From: Nocardia tengchongensis
GTDB taxonomy: Bacteria; Actinomycetota; Actinomycetes; Mycobacteriales; Mycobacteriaceae
NCBI RefSeq assembly: GCF_018362975.1
Contig: NZ_CP074371.1
Coordinates: 6,572,001-6,636,000 of the forward strand
DNA: 64,000 bases
Direction of reading: 5' to 3'
Shown here: positions 1 through 9,731 of the stretch, piece by piece
Numbering within the stretch: the first letter of the stretch is position 1
How the letters are laid out: the number at the start of each line of letters is the position of its first letter
Made by a program: the position numbers and the translations under genes
The notes under the pieces: generated by a model
Database searches by the model: none
What the model was told of the DNA's origin: nothing
Seen by the model: the letters and a program-made list of their open reading frames with translations, nothing else

Positions 1-69
1 CTGCCCCTGGTGCAGGTCCGCGAGAACAACGGCACCATCGAGGTTTTCGCGCCTACCGAGCCCGCCTAG
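1..69 (+). CDS. C-terminal end of an unidentified protein (partial)
   Basis: An open frame enters the window at base 1 and reads 22 codons to a TAG stop, ending ...TIEVFAPTEPA. Too little remains to identify a family. It is followed by about 110 bases without a gene before the cupredoxin lipoprotein on the same strand. Confidence 0.5.
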   Translation: MPLVQVRENNGTIEVFAPTEPA

Positions 70-182
70 TCGTCAACAGTGTTCGCGCACAGCGGTTTTC
101 GTCCCGTGTAACCCCCTCCCCTATCTGTAGATGACCGGTTCGCAACAGCGAACGGACCCATCCCGGATGGAGGACCGGACCT

Positions 183-677
183 ATGAGACCCACCCGCAGC
201 TCTCGGCGCGCAGCCGTAGCCGCCACCGTCGCCGCGGCAGCCCTGCTGACGGCGACCGCGTGCGGCTCCGGCGGCGGTGGTAAGACCGCGGATCCGGCCG
301 CCCCCGGATTCACCTTCGCTTCCGGCACCGCCACGCCCGGCATGGTGCCGGACGGCGCGGATCCGGCCATGCCCGGGATGACCTCGGCGGCGGGCACCCC
401 CGCCACCGGGGCGCCCGCGCCGGCCGGACCCGATGCTGTCACCATCGACAATTTCGCCTTCGGGCCCGGCTCGCTGACCGTCGCGGCCGGGACCACCGTG
501 ACCTGGACGAACAAGGACGAGGAACCGCACACGGTGGTCGCGAACGACGGCAGCTTCCGCTCGCCGACCCTGGGCACCGGCGCCACCTACACCTTCACCT
601 TCGCCAAGCCCGGCAGCTTCGCCTACGTCTGCTCGATTCACCCGTTCATGCACGCGACCGTGGTGGTGACCCCGTGA
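183..677 (+). CDS. Cupredoxin-domain lipoprotein (plastocyanin-like)
   Basis: 164 aa. An Arg-rich N-terminus and hydrophobic segment end in a lipobox (LTATAC, Cys27), so the product should be a lipid-anchored extracytoplasmic protein. Residues 35-80 are a Pro/Ala/Gly/Met-rich linker; residues 84-164 are a cupredoxin fold with the expected type-1 copper ligands His116 (EEPHTV), Cys150, His153 and Met156 (CSIHPFM). Family knowledge predicts copper binding and electron transfer or copper handling; the partner is not evident. Its stop overlaps the GTG of the metallophosphoesterase (GTGA), so the two are translationally coupled. Confidence 0.88.
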   Translation: MRPTRSSRRAAVAATVAAAALLTATACGSGGGGKTADPAAPGFTFASGTATPGMVPDGADPAMPGMTSAAGTPATGAPAPAGPDAVTIDNFAFGPGSLTVAAGTTVTWTNKDEEPHTVVANDGSFRSPTLGTGATYTFTFAKPGSFAYVCSIHPFMHATVVVTP

Positions 678-1612
678 GCGGCGACGACGCGGCACGGGAC
701 CCGCAGGGGATGACCCGCCGCCAGCTCATGCGGCACAGCGCGTGGTTCGGCGCGGCGGTGGGCCTGGCGGTGGTGGGCGGCGAGGTGGTGTCGCACGTGG
801 CGGGTTCCGCGCTGGCGGCTCCGGCGCGGCCGACGCTGCGCTTCGCACAGGTCAGCGACAGTCACATCGGGTTCACCGGGGCCGCGAACACGAGTGTGAC
901 CGACACCTTCTCCGAAGCGATCTCCCAGGTGAACTCGCTGGGGTATCAACCCGATTTCGTGATTCACACCGGCGATCTCACCCATCTGGCGACGGCGGAG
1001 CAGTTCGATCAGGTCAAGCAGATGATGGGCGGGTTGTCGACGCCGCACGTGTTCACCGTTCCGGGAGAACACGATTCGAGCGATGACGGCGGCTCGAGAT
1101 ACCGGTCAGTCTTCGGCAATGGAACGCACGGCGACGGCTGGTACAGCTTCGACATCGCCGGCGTGCACGTGATCGGATTGGTCAATACGCTCAATTTGAA
1201 GAACCTGGGGCATCTCGGTCAGGACCAGCTCGACTTCGTCCAGAAGGACGTGGCCGGATTGTCCAGTGACACACCGATCATCGTGTTCAGCCACATCCCG
1301 CTGTTCGCCATGTACCCCCAATGGGGCTGGGGCACAGACGATGCCACGCAGGCGCTCAGCTATCTGAAGCGGTTCTCCTCGGTCACCTGCCTCAACGGCC
1401 ATGTGCACCAGCTGTTCACGAAGACCGAGGGCAATGTCACCTTCTACAGCGGGACCACCACCGCGTACCCGCTGCCGAAGCCCGGCGACGGCCCCGCGCC
1501 CAAACCGGTGACGCTGCCCGCGGGCAAGTTGCACGCGGCACTGGGGATTCGCGAGGTGACCTACCAGAAAGGGCAACAGCAGCTCGCTATCAAAGAACAG
1601 GCGCTGAAATGA
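674..1612 (+). CDS. Tat-exported metallophosphoesterase
   Basis: 312 aa, GTG start overlapping the cupredoxin stop. The N-terminus carries a twin-arginine signal (RRQLM, residues 16-20, then a hydrophobic stretch to about 49). Calcineurin-like motifs follow in order: DSH (residues 62-64), GDLTH (100-104), GEHD (131-134), SHIPLF and GHVH. The usual GNHD is GEHD here, so a normally Asn metal ligand is Glu. Export by Tat implies folding and metal loading in the cytoplasm. The coupled copper protein hints at joint envelope function, but the substrate is unknown. Confidence 0.87.
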   Translation: MSGDDAARDPQGMTRRQLMRHSAWFGAAVGLAVVGGEVVSHVAGSALAAPARPTLRFAQVSDSHIGFTGAANTSVTDTFSEAISQVNSLGYQPDFVIHTGDLTHLATAEQFDQVKQMMGGLSTPHVFTVPGEHDSSDDGGSRYRSVFGNGTHGDGWYSFDIAGVHVIGLVNTLNLKNLGHLGQDQLDFVQKDVAGLSSDTPIIVFSHIPLFAMYPQWGWGTDDATQALSYLKRFSSVTCLNGHVHQLFTKTEGNVTFYSGTTTAYPLPKPGDGPAPKPVTLPAGKLHAALGIREVTYQKGQQQLAIKEQALK

Positions 1613-1772
1613 CCACGGCCGAACGGCGTGTCGCACGCGGGTCTCACATCGATGTCATTTCGTCGGGATGACCGGGCGCTGGAAGATCGGAAACGGCGGG
1701 TAATCTACTAGGCTGGGCAGTAACAAGATGCTGTGCAGCAATGCGGCGCACGGCGATTACAGGAGGGAAGCC

Positions 1773-2990
1773 ATGCCACCCCGCCGTTTTCGGACGAACG
1801 CCGCAGCGAGCGTCATAGTGACGCTCGCCCTGGTGCTGGCGGCCTGCTCGTCCAATCTCCCGAGCGGGAAGGTCGGTCCGCGGACACCGGTCGAGCAATC
1901 CATCGTGGTGACGCCCGCCCAGGGCTCGGACAAGGTGGACCCGTCGGCGCCGGTGAAAGTGAGCACGACCGGGGGTGTGCTGACCGATGTCGTGCTGACC
2001 AATGACGACGGCCGGGTCATCGAGGGCACCTACACGCCGGACAAGACCGCGTGGAAGCCGAACGACCAGCTGGGTTACGGGCGCACGTACACGCTGAAGG
2101 CTTCGGGCATGGACGTGACCGGTCCCACCGGCCCGGTCACCTCCAGCTTCACCACCATCAACCCGAAGAACCAGACCAAGGTGTATCTGAACACCACGGG
2201 TGGTCAGGCCATCGTGAACGGCAACAGTTACGGCGTGGGCATGGTCGTCGTCGCACACTTCGACGAGGACATCCCGGATCGGGCGACCGCGGAGAAGCGG
2301 CTCGTCGTCACCGCCGATCCGCCGGTCGAGGGCGCCTGGTACTGGCTGGACAACCGCAATGCGCACTGGCGGCCCAAGGAGTACTGGAAGACCGGGACCA
2401 AGGTGAGCGTGGTGGCCAACCTGTACGGCGTGGAGGTCGGCAACGGCCTGTTCGGCCAGGAGGACGCCAAGGCCAACTTCGTGATCGGCCCCTCGCACGT
2501 GTCCATCGCCGACGACAACACCCACCAGGTGCAGGTGTTCGAGAACGGTCAGCTGATCCGCACCATGCCCACCTCGATGGGCCGCGGCGGCAGTGAGACC
2601 ATCGCCGGCAAGACCTTCACGTTCTGGACCATGCCCGGCACCTACACCGTCATGGACAAGGCCAACCCGGTCATCATGGACTCCTCCACCTATGGCCTGC
2701 CGGTCAATTCCCGGCTCGGGTACAAGGAGGCCATCGGCTGGGCCACGCGGATCAGCACCGACGGCATCTATCTGCACCAGCTCGATTCCACGGTGTGGGC
2801 GCAGGGCAATAGCGACACCTCGCACGGCTGCCTCAACCTCAATGCCGAGAACGCGCAGTGGTTCTTCAACTTCGCCAACCCCGGCGACGTGGTGGAGGTG
2901 CACAACACCGGCGGCGCGACGCTCGAGGTGTGGCAGAACGGCGACTGGACGCTGCCCTGGGATCAGTGGCTGGCCGGTAGCGCCCGCTGA
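1773..2990 (+). CDS. L,D-transpeptidase lipoprotein (LdtMt2-like)
   Basis: 405 aa from ATG 1773, chosen because AGGAGGGA lies just upstream; an earlier in-frame ATG at 1728 lacks a site. Signal peptide with lipobox LVLAAC (Cys25), two Ig-like (Big) domains over about residues 40-250, then the YkuD catalytic domain with the SHGCLN motif and nucleophile Cys353. These enzymes make 3-3 cross-links in peptidoglycan outside the membrane and are the carbapenem-sensitive cross-linkers of mycolic-acid actinobacteria. The domain order and length match the mycobacterial LdtMt2/LdtMt1 type. The 3' end overlaps the convergent flippase gene by 28 bases. Confidence 0.93.
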   Translation: MPPRRFRTNAAASVIVTLALVLAACSSNLPSGKVGPRTPVEQSIVVTPAQGSDKVDPSAPVKVSTTGGVLTDVVLTNDDGRVIEGTYTPDKTAWKPNDQLGYGRTYTLKASGMDVTGPTGPVTSSFTTINPKNQTKVYLNTTGGQAIVNGNSYGVGMVVVAHFDEDIPDRATAEKRLVVTADPPVEGAWYWLDNRNAHWRPKEYWKTGTKVSVVANLYGVEVGNGLFGQEDAKANFVIGPSHVSIADDNTHQVQVFENGQLIRTMPTSMGRGGSETIAGKTFTFWTMPGTYTVMDKANPVIMDSSTYGLPVNSRLGYKEAIGWATRISTDGIYLHQLDSTVWAQGNSDTSHGCLNLNAENAQWFFNFANPGDVVEVHNTGGATLEVWQNGDWTLPWDQWLAGSAR

Positions 2991-4216
2991 ACCCGCTCGC
3001 GCGCGGCCAGCTGACCGGTCCGCGCGAGATACCAGGCGGCGACACAGAATTCGGCGGCCACCGTGCCCCACACCAGCGTCCACACCGAGTGGGTGCGCAG
3101 GGTGAGCAGCAACGCGGTGGCCGCCACCGCCGTCCCGATCACCGCGCCGATCATGATGCCGACGGTGTCCTGGCGCACCGGCAGGACGGCGGTGGTGACG
3201 AACGAGGTGGTGGCGGTCGCGACCAGAATGCACACCTCCACCCGCAGCAGCGGGACCACACCGCGGAAGTCGTCGTCGTAGATGACCTGCACGGCGAACG
3301 GCGCGGCGATCCAGATCCCGGCCACCGCGACGGCCGCCACGATCACGCACGCGGCCAGGGCGCGCAGTTCGTGCCGCCAGAATCCGGGATCGGAGCGCTC
3401 GCGCGCCATCCGCGGCAGCAGCGCCAGGCCGATCGGATCCAGTAGCGACTGGGTCGCGCGCACGAGTTTGTCTCCCGCCGAATACAACCCGAGCGAGGCG
3501 GCGTCGAGGACCGAGGAGTAGACGGTGGCCGTGCCCTGGCCGTAGCTGGTGACCAGCAGGCGCGAGGCCAGGATCGGAGCGCCCTTGCGCAGGATCATCA
3601 CGACTTTGGTGGGCCGCCCGGGTTTTCCGAAGCGCTTGTTCGCGTCCCACCAGGTCAACGCCACCGTCACCACCGACGACAGCAGCAGGCACAGCAGCAC
3701 CACCGCGGCGTTCGGGAAACTCGGCAGCACCGCGACCAGCAGCCCGAGATACACCACGCGTCCCGCGATCTGATACGACATCGAGGCCCCGAACCTGGCC
3801 TGCCCCACCAACAGCCAGTCCTCGGACATCGACAGGAATCCGCCGACGAACAGTCCGAGCAGGATCATCCGCAGATGCGTTCCGGCGCCGAAGGCGAGTC
3901 CGGTCGCGAGCGCCACCCCGAGCAGTCCGAGCCCGGCGGCGCGGACCGCGAGATAACTGCCCCGCAGGTCGTCGATGCCGTCGTCCTCGAGCAGCGCGGC
4001 CATGAAGGTGTTGATCCCGAGGTCGACCAGCAGCGACCCGAGGAAGTACGCCGACATCCCGATGGCCAGCAGCCCGACCCCGCTCACGCCGAGCATCCGC
4101 GCGGTCAGCGGCACCGTCACCGCGGTCACCAGGAACTGCCCGTACTTGCCGAGACTCACGAACCCGATGTCGCGCAACACCGACAGCAGCCCGTCCTCGG
4201 CCACCTTGGCCCGCAC
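2963..4216 (-). CDS. Polysaccharide flippase family membrane protein (MATE/Wzx-type)
   Basis: 417 aa from GTG 4216, with about twelve hydrophobic segments and an N-terminus (LGKYGQFLVTAVTVPLTARM) typical of polysaccharide/lipid-linked oligosaccharide exporters. Likely function is export of a lipid-linked sugar; the substrate is unknown. The start is doubtful: an ATG at 4257 has a much better ribosome site (GGAGGAAAGG) but is one base out of frame. Adding one base between about 4216 and 4225 would give a protein starting MAERRLTARD. This could be another single-base deletion of the kind seen elsewhere in the window. Confidence 0.75.
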   Translation of the reverse strand: MRAKVAEDGLLSVLRDIGFVSLGKYGQFLVTAVTVPLTARMLGVSGVGLLAIGMSAYFLGSLLVDLGINTFMAALLEDDGIDDLRGSYLAVRAAGLGLLGVALATGLAFGAGTHLRMILLGLFVGGFLSMSEDWLLVGQARFGASMSYQIAGRVVYLGLLVAVLPSFPNAAVVLLCLLLSSVVTVALTWWDANKRFGKPGRPTKVVMILRKGAPILASRLLVTSYGQGTATVYSSVLDAASLGLYSAGDKLVRATQSLLDPIGLALLPRMARERSDPGFWRHELRALAACVIVAAVAVAGIWIAAPFAVQVIYDDDFRGVVPLLRVEVCILVATATTSFVTTAVLPVRQDTVGIMIGAVIGTAVAATALLLTLRTHSVWTLVWGTVAAEFCVAAWYLARTGQLAARERVQRALPASH

Positions 4217-4478
4217 GCGCCGAGCATGTCGCGGGCCGTCAGTCGCCGTTCCGCCATGGCGGTCCTTTCCTCCCCGACCGCGTGCCCCGGGCCGACCCCG
4301 AAATTCTCCCGTCGCCACCCGACCCCCGCCACCGCAAGCCGCCCCTGACCGCAAACCGTAACCGCCCATTAAGAATCGACCGCTCAGTCTCGCAGCGGGC
4401 TCCGAACTCCCGGTCCCGTGCCCAGCCCGGCCGTGGGTAATGTCGGCCGGTGTCGGGGTGGGGCGGCACACTGGGGGC

Positions 4479-5087
4479 ATGGAGATCACATCGGCCGTCG
4501 GGGCGGTCCTCGGGGCGTTCGGGTTGTCGGGCGCGGCCGGGCTCAATGCCTGGTTGCCGCTGTTGGTGGTGGGTATCGCCGACCGGGCCGGCTGGATCGA
4601 CCTGGGCAGCTCCTACGGGTGGCTGTCCTCGACGCCCGCGCTGATAGTGATCGGGCTGATCTTCCTGATCGACCTGGTCGGGGACAAGATCCCCGCCGTC
4701 GATTCGGTACTGCACGGCATCGGCACCCTGGTGGCTCCCGTTTCCGGCGCGATCCTGTTCACCGCCGAAAGCAGCCTGTCCTCGCACCTGTCCCCCGCGG
4801 TCGCCGCCGTCCTCGGCGCGGTCACCGCCGGCAGCGTACACGCCGGCCGCACCGTGGCCCGCCCCTTCGTCACGGGAACCACTGCAGGCGTAGGCAATCC
4901 GGTAGTCTCGACCGCCGAGGACGGCACCTCCCTGGCCCTGACCGTCCTGGCCCTGGCCCTCCCCGTGGTCGCCTTCATAGCCATCCTGCTCCTCCTGATC
5001 CTGCTGGGCTGGTTGGCCTTCCGCACCCGCCGCTGGCTACGCACCCGCCGCGCCCGCAAATCCCGCCCCGACCAACTCCAGCCGTAA
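4479..5087 (+). CDS. DUF4126 integral membrane protein
   Basis: 202 aa from ATG 4479 (METTS-type start, preceded by GGGGGC). Small, Gly/Ala-rich membrane protein with about five hydrophobic segments, a conserved AAGLNAWLPLLVVGIADR stretch near the N-terminus and a basic Arg-rich tail. It matches DUF4126; no function is established. An in-frame GTG at 4440 is possible but adds non-hydrophobic residues. It ends 10 bases before the convergent DUF1152 gene. Confidence 0.75.
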   Translation: MEITSAVGAVLGAFGLSGAAGLNAWLPLLVVGIADRAGWIDLGSSYGWLSSTPALIVIGLIFLIDLVGDKIPAVDSVLHGIGTLVAPVSGAILFTAESSLSSHLSPAVAAVLGAVTAGSVHAGRTVARPFVTGTTAGVGNPVVSTAEDGTSLALTVLALALPVVAFIAILLLLILLGWLAFRTRRWLRTRRARKSRPDQLQP

Positions 5088-5097
5088 CCGCCGACCC

Positions 5098-5867
5098 TCA
5101 GCCGGGAATCGCCCGCCGCGGCCGCAGCGCGATCCGATCCCGAAACGCCTCGATGGCCGCCGCAACCTCATACGGCGTCGCCGCGTCCTCGATCTCCTTG
5201 CGGTATAACACCCGTCCCGCGACGGCATCGAGGTCGAATCCCCACACCATCGACATCAGCGGATTGATGAAGAGCTCATCTTCAGCGTCGCGCGTCCGAG
5301 GCACGGAACGGTGATCACCGAACTCCCCGCGCGCCGCATCGGTAATCGACGCGCAGACGATGCTCTCCCGCTCGGGCGTGTGGCGTTGCACGTGAGCGAC
5401 GGCGTCGAGCCATTCGTCGACGGCCCGGATCCCGGGGGTCAGTGCGAAAACCCCCTGGTAGGCACCGAGTTTGGCGAGCGCGGCGACATTCTCGAGGAAG
5501 TGGGCGTGACAGACACCGTGATGGGCGTCGATACCGAAGCCGACGCATGCGACCAGCTTCACCGGGACATCGAGCGCCCGCCCAGCCATTCCGCCAGATG
5601 CTGCTCCGGAAAGTAGCGCTGCGCCCCGCCGGAATCGGCCCGGGCCTCGAACACTCCCGGCCCGACCTCCACCGCAGCCGTCCGGGTGACCGCCGTGAAA
5701 GTCAGGTTCGCCAAGATCACCTGCTGCCCACGCTCGAGCAAGGACAGCGCGATGGGCAGGCCGCTGAGCACATCGAAACCCCCTCCGGCCCCGGCTATCA
5801 GGACGCGCTCGCGCCCACGCAACCGATGCAGCGGACCCGACTCGAACCCCAGAAATCCCCTGTCCAT
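5098..5867 (-). pseudogene. DUF1152 family protein, interrupted by a one-base frameshift
   Basis: Two overlapping frames together make one DUF1152 protein of about 255 aa. The first part (ATG 5867, behind GGGGAGGG) has the family's nucleotide-binding-like VLIAGAGGGFDV motif and runs to FPEQHLAEWLGG; the second part resumes with RALDVPVKLVACVGFG and contains FINPLMSMVWGFDLDAVA, also typical. Inserting one base at about 5575-5585, in a GGGCGGG run, restores the frame. Function of the family is unknown. It may be intact in the organism (sequencing loss) or a recent pseudogene. Confidence 0.75.
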
Positions 5868-5977
5868 CAATGCCCTCCCCAGACCTAGGTCCGCCGAATC
5901 TATCGCACCGATGATCACCCCCTACTAATGTAGTGATCGTTCGATATCTGTTGACCAGCGCAAAGGAACTGCTTCAT

Positions 5978-7222
5978 ATGAGGATTCGGGGTCCCATTCT
6001 GGCGGCGGTGGCTGTCACGTGTGCTGTGTTGGCGGTTCCGGCGCAGGCGGGGGCGAACAGTGCGGTCGGGCCTGATGGGGCGGCGTTCTACGACCCGCCC
6101 GCCTCGGTGGTTCCCAGCGCGCACGGGTCGCTGATCTGGTCGACTCCGTTGGCGGGGGCGCCCGGGTTGGCGGGGGCGACCAATACCAAGGTGTTGTATC
6201 GGTCGGTGGATTTGCAGGGGAATGCCGTTGCGGTGTCGGGGGTCGTGTCGGTTCCGGTGGGGACGCCGCCTCCGGGTGGGTGGCCGGTGATTTCGTGGGC
6301 GCACGGGACCACCGGGACCGCCGATGTTTGCGCGCCTTCGCTGGACTCGGATGCGAGCTATCTCTCCCACCCGTACACCTCGCTGACCGATCAGACTCTG
6401 GCGCAATGGGTCTCGGCCGGGTACGCGGTGTTGAAGACCGACTATCAGGGGTTGGGTACGGCCGGTGAGCACGGGTATCTGATCGGGGTGACCGAGGCTC
6501 GGGCCGTTGCTGACATCGTGACCGCGGCGCGGGAGCTGGATCCGGCGGTCGGTACGCGCTGGGTCGCGGCCGGGCATTCGCAGGGCGGTCATGCGGCGGC
6601 GTGGAGCGATGCGCAAGCGCAGGCGTGGGCGCCGCAGTCGACGCTGCTGGGCGCGGTGGCGTTGGCGCCGGCCTCGCACATCGGGACGCTGTACGACGTC
6701 ACGGCGTCACCGCTGGGCAGTCTCCTGACCGGCAGCGCGGGCACGGGCGGTGCCGGAACCGGAAGTGCGGGAGCCGCCGACGCACCGAGCCCGTTCACGC
6801 CGCTGATCCTGACCGGAGCGGCCACGGCCGGTGACATCCACCTGCCCGGCATCCTGACCCCGGCCGCCGCGAACCTGATGCCGCTGGCGCAGACCGACTG
6901 CATCGATCAACTGCGGCAGAGCGATTGGGGCCGGTTGCCGTTCAGCAAGACCTTCGCGGCGGGCGCCGACCTGTCGGCGCTGCGCTCGATCCTGGACGCG
7001 AACGACCCGAGTTCGCTGAAGTTCTCGACGCCGCTGTTCGTCGCACAGGGCAAGGCCGACACCACCGTTCCCCCCACCGCGACCGACGCGATGGTGTCCC
7101 AGCTGCAGCTGGCGGGCCAGCCGGTCACGTACAAGACCTACCCGGACGTCGATCATCGGTCGCTGATCGCGGCCTCCTACACCGATGCGCTCGCGTGGGT
7201 GAACGCGCGGTTCGAACGCTGA
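5978..7222 (+). CDS. Secreted lipase / alpha-beta hydrolase (secretory lipase type)
   Basis: 414 aa from ATG 5978, preceded by AAAGGAACTG. A Sec signal peptide (residues 1-25, cleavage near AQA-GA) is followed by an alpha/beta-hydrolase fold: oxyanion-region SWAHGTTG, nucleophile elbow GHSQGG, and C-terminal Asp and His regions (GKADTTVPPT, VDHRSL). It resembles the secretory triacylglycerol lipase family common in Nocardia and mycobacteria, acting outside the cell on lipid esters. A Gly/Ala/Thr-rich insertion around residues 250-275 is probably a flexible loop. Convergent with the DUF2993 gene 6 bases downstream. Confidence 0.87.
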   Translation: MRIRGPILAAVAVTCAVLAVPAQAGANSAVGPDGAAFYDPPASVVPSAHGSLIWSTPLAGAPGLAGATNTKVLYRSVDLQGNAVAVSGVVSVPVGTPPPGGWPVISWAHGTTGTADVCAPSLDSDASYLSHPYTSLTDQTLAQWVSAGYAVLKTDYQGLGTAGEHGYLIGVTEARAVADIVTAARELDPAVGTRWVAAGHSQGGHAAAWSDAQAQAWAPQSTLLGAVALAPASHIGTLYDVTASPLGSLLTGSAGTGGAGTGSAGAADAPSPFTPLILTGAATAGDIHLPGILTPAAANLMPLAQTDCIDQLRQSDWGRLPFSKTFAAGADLSALRSILDANDPSSLKFSTPLFVAQGKADTTVPPTATDAMVSQLQLAGQPVTYKTYPDVDHRSLIAASYTDALAWVNARFER

Positions 7223-7228
7223 GCGCGC

Positions 7229-7924
7229 TCAGGCCAGGTCGGAGAAGCGGACGGCGCGGGCTTCGGCGGTGACATGCAGGCCGTTCGCCGTGGGCTGGAT
7301 GGAGGTCACGCGCGCGCCCAGCGGCAGTTTCTCCAAAGGGATGGTGAAGGTGAGCGATTCGCTCACCGCCGCCAGGGAGACCGTGGGGCCGCCGGCCGCG
7401 GCCTGCACGGACACGGGGGTGACGACGATGCCGTCGTCGGTGGGGGCGACGGTGACGAAGACCGTTGCGGGGACCGGGATACCGGCCACGGGGAAGGTTC
7501 CCGCGACGCGCAGACCCTCGGGACTGTCGGAGATCGATTCGACGCCGGCCGGCGCGTAGCGCTGGACGGTGTCGAAGGGGACCCGGGCCGTGGCGATCGC
7601 GGTGTCGGCGGTCAGGTTCGCGGTGCGCTTGTTCACCACGTCGCCCAGGGGCGCGGACACACCGGTCAACTTCACGTCGAGGTCGTTGACGGAGATGTCG
7701 GCGTCGGTCCAGTCGCCGATGCGGATGTCGATGTTCTGGTAGGTGCCGTCGACGGCCTGGGTGAGAAAGGGGATGCCGTCGATGGTGACCGCGGGTTGGT
7801 GCGGAAGTTTGTAGTCGGCGGCGATCTGCCGGGCGATCTCGTTCTGCGCCATCCCCACTGCGACACGGTCGCCGGCGATCAGGGCGATCGCCACGACGAC
7901 GAGCAGGATCAGCAGTGCGCGCAT
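7229..7924 (-). CDS. DUF2993 (LmeA-like) lipid-binding protein
   Basis: 231 aa. One N-terminal hydrophobic segment (residues 2-20) anchors or exports the protein; the rest is a beta-rich domain with the DUF2993 pattern (TIDGIPFLTQAVDGTYQNIDI near residue 47). In mycobacteria this family includes LmeA, a periplasmic phospholipid-binding protein needed for lipomannan maturation; that role is an inference here. It is transcribed away from the oxidoreductase gene and converges on the lipase. Confidence 0.82.
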   Translation of the reverse strand: MRALLILLVVVAIALIAGDRVAVGMAQNEIARQIAADYKLPHQPAVTIDGIPFLTQAVDGTYQNIDIRIGDWTDADISVNDLDVKLTGVSAPLGDVVNKRTANLTADTAIATARVPFDTVQRYAPAGVESISDSPEGLRVAGTFPVAGIPVPATVFVTVAPTDDGIVVTPVSVQAAAGGPTVSLAAVSESLTFTIPLEKLPLGARVTSIQPTANGLHVTAEARAVRFSDLA

Positions 7925-8057
7925 GCGTTCATCTGTTCAGCCATGCCACCATCATGCTGGGGAATCCCGGTGATGAGGACGGGCGCGCGGAATCCGACGC
8001 GAACCCACAGGAAATCGCCACAATGAACGCGATGCCTACCGAAAGGTCGTTGCGACG

Positions 8058-9070
8058 ATGAAGTCCACTCGCATAGTGCTCGCCTCCCGCCCGGTCGGAT
8101 GCCCGAGCAGGAGAATTTCCGAACCGAGACGGTGGAGTTGGAGCAACCGCGGCCCGGTGAGGCGCTGTTGCAGACGCTGTATCTGTCACTGGACCCGTAC
8201 ATGCGGGGTCGGATGAGCGACGCGCCCTCCTACGCGCCGCCGGTGGAGGTCGGCGACACCATGTGCGGCGGTGCGGTGTCGCGGGTGCTCGAATCCGCCG
8301 ATCCCGCACTGCGTCCCGGCGATATCGTGCTCGGCTGGGCGGGCTGGCAGACGCATTCGGTCGAGAACGTGCAGGCGTTGCAGAAGCTGGATCCGAGCGC
8401 CGCACCGCTCACCACCGCGCTGGGCGTGCTGGGAATGCCGGGCTTGACGGCCTACACGGGTCTGCTGACCATCGGCCGCCCGAAGCCGGGCGAGACGGTG
8501 GTGGTCGCGGCCGCGACGGGTCCGGTCGGCGCGACGGTCGGCCAGATCGCGAGGATCCAGGGCGCGCGGGCCGTGGGCATCGCGGGCGGGCCGGAGAAGG
8601 TGGCGCTGCTGCGCGAGAAGTTCGGCTTCGATGCCGCGATCGACCATCGCGCACCCGATTTCGCCGAGCAGCTGGCCGCCGCCACCCCCGACGGGATCGA
8701 CGTCTACTTCGAGAATGTGGGCGGTGCGGTGTTCGATGCGGTGCTGCCGCGGCTCAACACCTATGCCCGAGTCCCGCTGTGCGGCTTGGTCGCCAACTAC
8801 AACGACACCGACCTGCCGCCCGGACCGGACCGGCTGCCGCTGCTCACCTCGAACATCCTGCGCAAGAGCCTGACCGTGCGCGGGTTCATCGTGTCGGAGT
8901 TCTGGGATCAGATCGGGGAGTTCCGGCCGGCGGCGGCGCAGTGGATCGCGGAGGGCAAGCTCACCTACCTCGAGGATGTCGTCGACGGGCTCGATCAGGC
9001 CGTGGAAGCCTTCCAGGGCCTGTTGACCGGCAAGAATGTCGGCAAGCTGATCATCAAGGTGTCGGACTGA
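8058..9070 (+). CDS. NADP-dependent oxidoreductase, MDR family (frameshift near the N-terminus)
   Basis: Zinc-independent medium-chain reductase of the CurA/leukotriene-B4 dehydrogenase type. The main frame (from ATG 8099, 323 aa) shows LDPYMRGRM, a Rossmann segment VVVAAATGPVGATVGQIA and the YFENVGG motif. Family members begin with an N-terminal strand like KSTRIVLASRPVG, which is present upstream from ATG 8058 (after GAAAGG) but one base out of frame; adding a base at about 8093-8098 joins them. Whether this is a real mutation or a missed base cannot be told here. Likely reduces alpha,beta-unsaturated or quinone substrates with NADPH. Confidence 0.82.
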
Positions 9071-9074
9071 GGCG

Positions 9075-9731
9075 CTACTTCATGGCCGTGACGTAGGGCC
9101 GCAGCCCCAGCGCGATGTCGACGCACACCCCCAGCAGCACATCGCGCTCCACGGGGTCGAGCGGATGCTTCAGCCACAGCCGCGTGCCCAGGATCGGCAC
9201 GGGCAGTGGCTGTCCGGCCCGATCCCACCAGAACGACTCGTTGTAGAGGTCCTCGGCCATCCTGCGCAGGGTCCACCCGCCCGCGGTGCGGACCACGTCG
9301 AGCCGGCCGACTTCGGCGCCCATCCGGTCGAGTACCACCAGCCGGAACAGTTCCGGGGTGCGGGGCTCGTCCGGGTCGGGCACGAAGTGGAAAAGCGTTC
9401 CGGCCGTGGAGCCGACCGCGGTGGAGGTGTCCGCGCGCTGAATGGCGCCGACCGCGGTCCCGTCGCCGCGGGTGAGCACGGTGGGCGCGGCGTCCTTGGA
9501 TTCCACCCACACCACGGTGCCGTCGGCGTAGGTGATCCGATGCTTGCCGGTGCCGCCGTTCTTGAAGCCGAACAGGATGGCGGCCTTGGCCCCGAACCCG
9601 TTGCCCGCGCCCTGCACGCCGGTGGCCAGCGCATCCTCGGGCCCGACGCTGAAGGTGATCTCCAGGGCGTTGTTCACCTTGTGCACGACCCGGCCCTCGA
9701 TCATCGTCGAGCGGTCTTGCGGCGCTGACAT
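9075..9731 (-). CDS. Hypothetical protein, actinobacterial
   Basis: 218 aa from ATG 9731 (start MSAPQDRSTMI). No recognised domain. Predicted mostly beta in residues 10-150 (RVVHKVNNALEITF, RITYADGTVVWVESK, FRLVVLDRMGAEVGRLDVV) with a C-terminal helical part ending GVCVDIALGLRPYVTAMK. No signal peptide, so probably cytoplasmic. The fold suggestion (tubby/LURP-like scramblase) is only an impression from the strand-rich pattern. It ends 4 bases from the convergent oxidoreductase. Confidence 0.6.
   Translation of the reverse strand: MSAPQDRSTMIEGRVVHKVNNALEITFSVGPEDALATGVQGAGNGFGAKAAILFGFKNGGTGKHRITYADGTVVWVESKDAAPTVLTRGDGTAVGAIQRADTSTAVGSTAGTLFHFVPDPDEPRTPELFRLVVLDRMGAEVGRLDVVRTAGGWTLRRMAEDLYNESFWWDRAGQPLPVPILGTRLWLKHPLDPVERDVLLGVCVDIALGLRPYVTAMK

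Noticed and set aside
1644..3692. Long minus-strand open frame opposite the L,D-transpeptidase
   Set aside because: Low-complexity Arg/Gly/His-rich translation typical of high-GC shadow frames; the plus-strand gene has clear domains.
7219..7232. Perfect 14-bp palindrome CTGAGCGCGCTCAG between lipase and DUF2993 genes
   Set aside because: Loop-free and in a 6-base gap with coding sequence on both sides; too short to call a terminator or operator.
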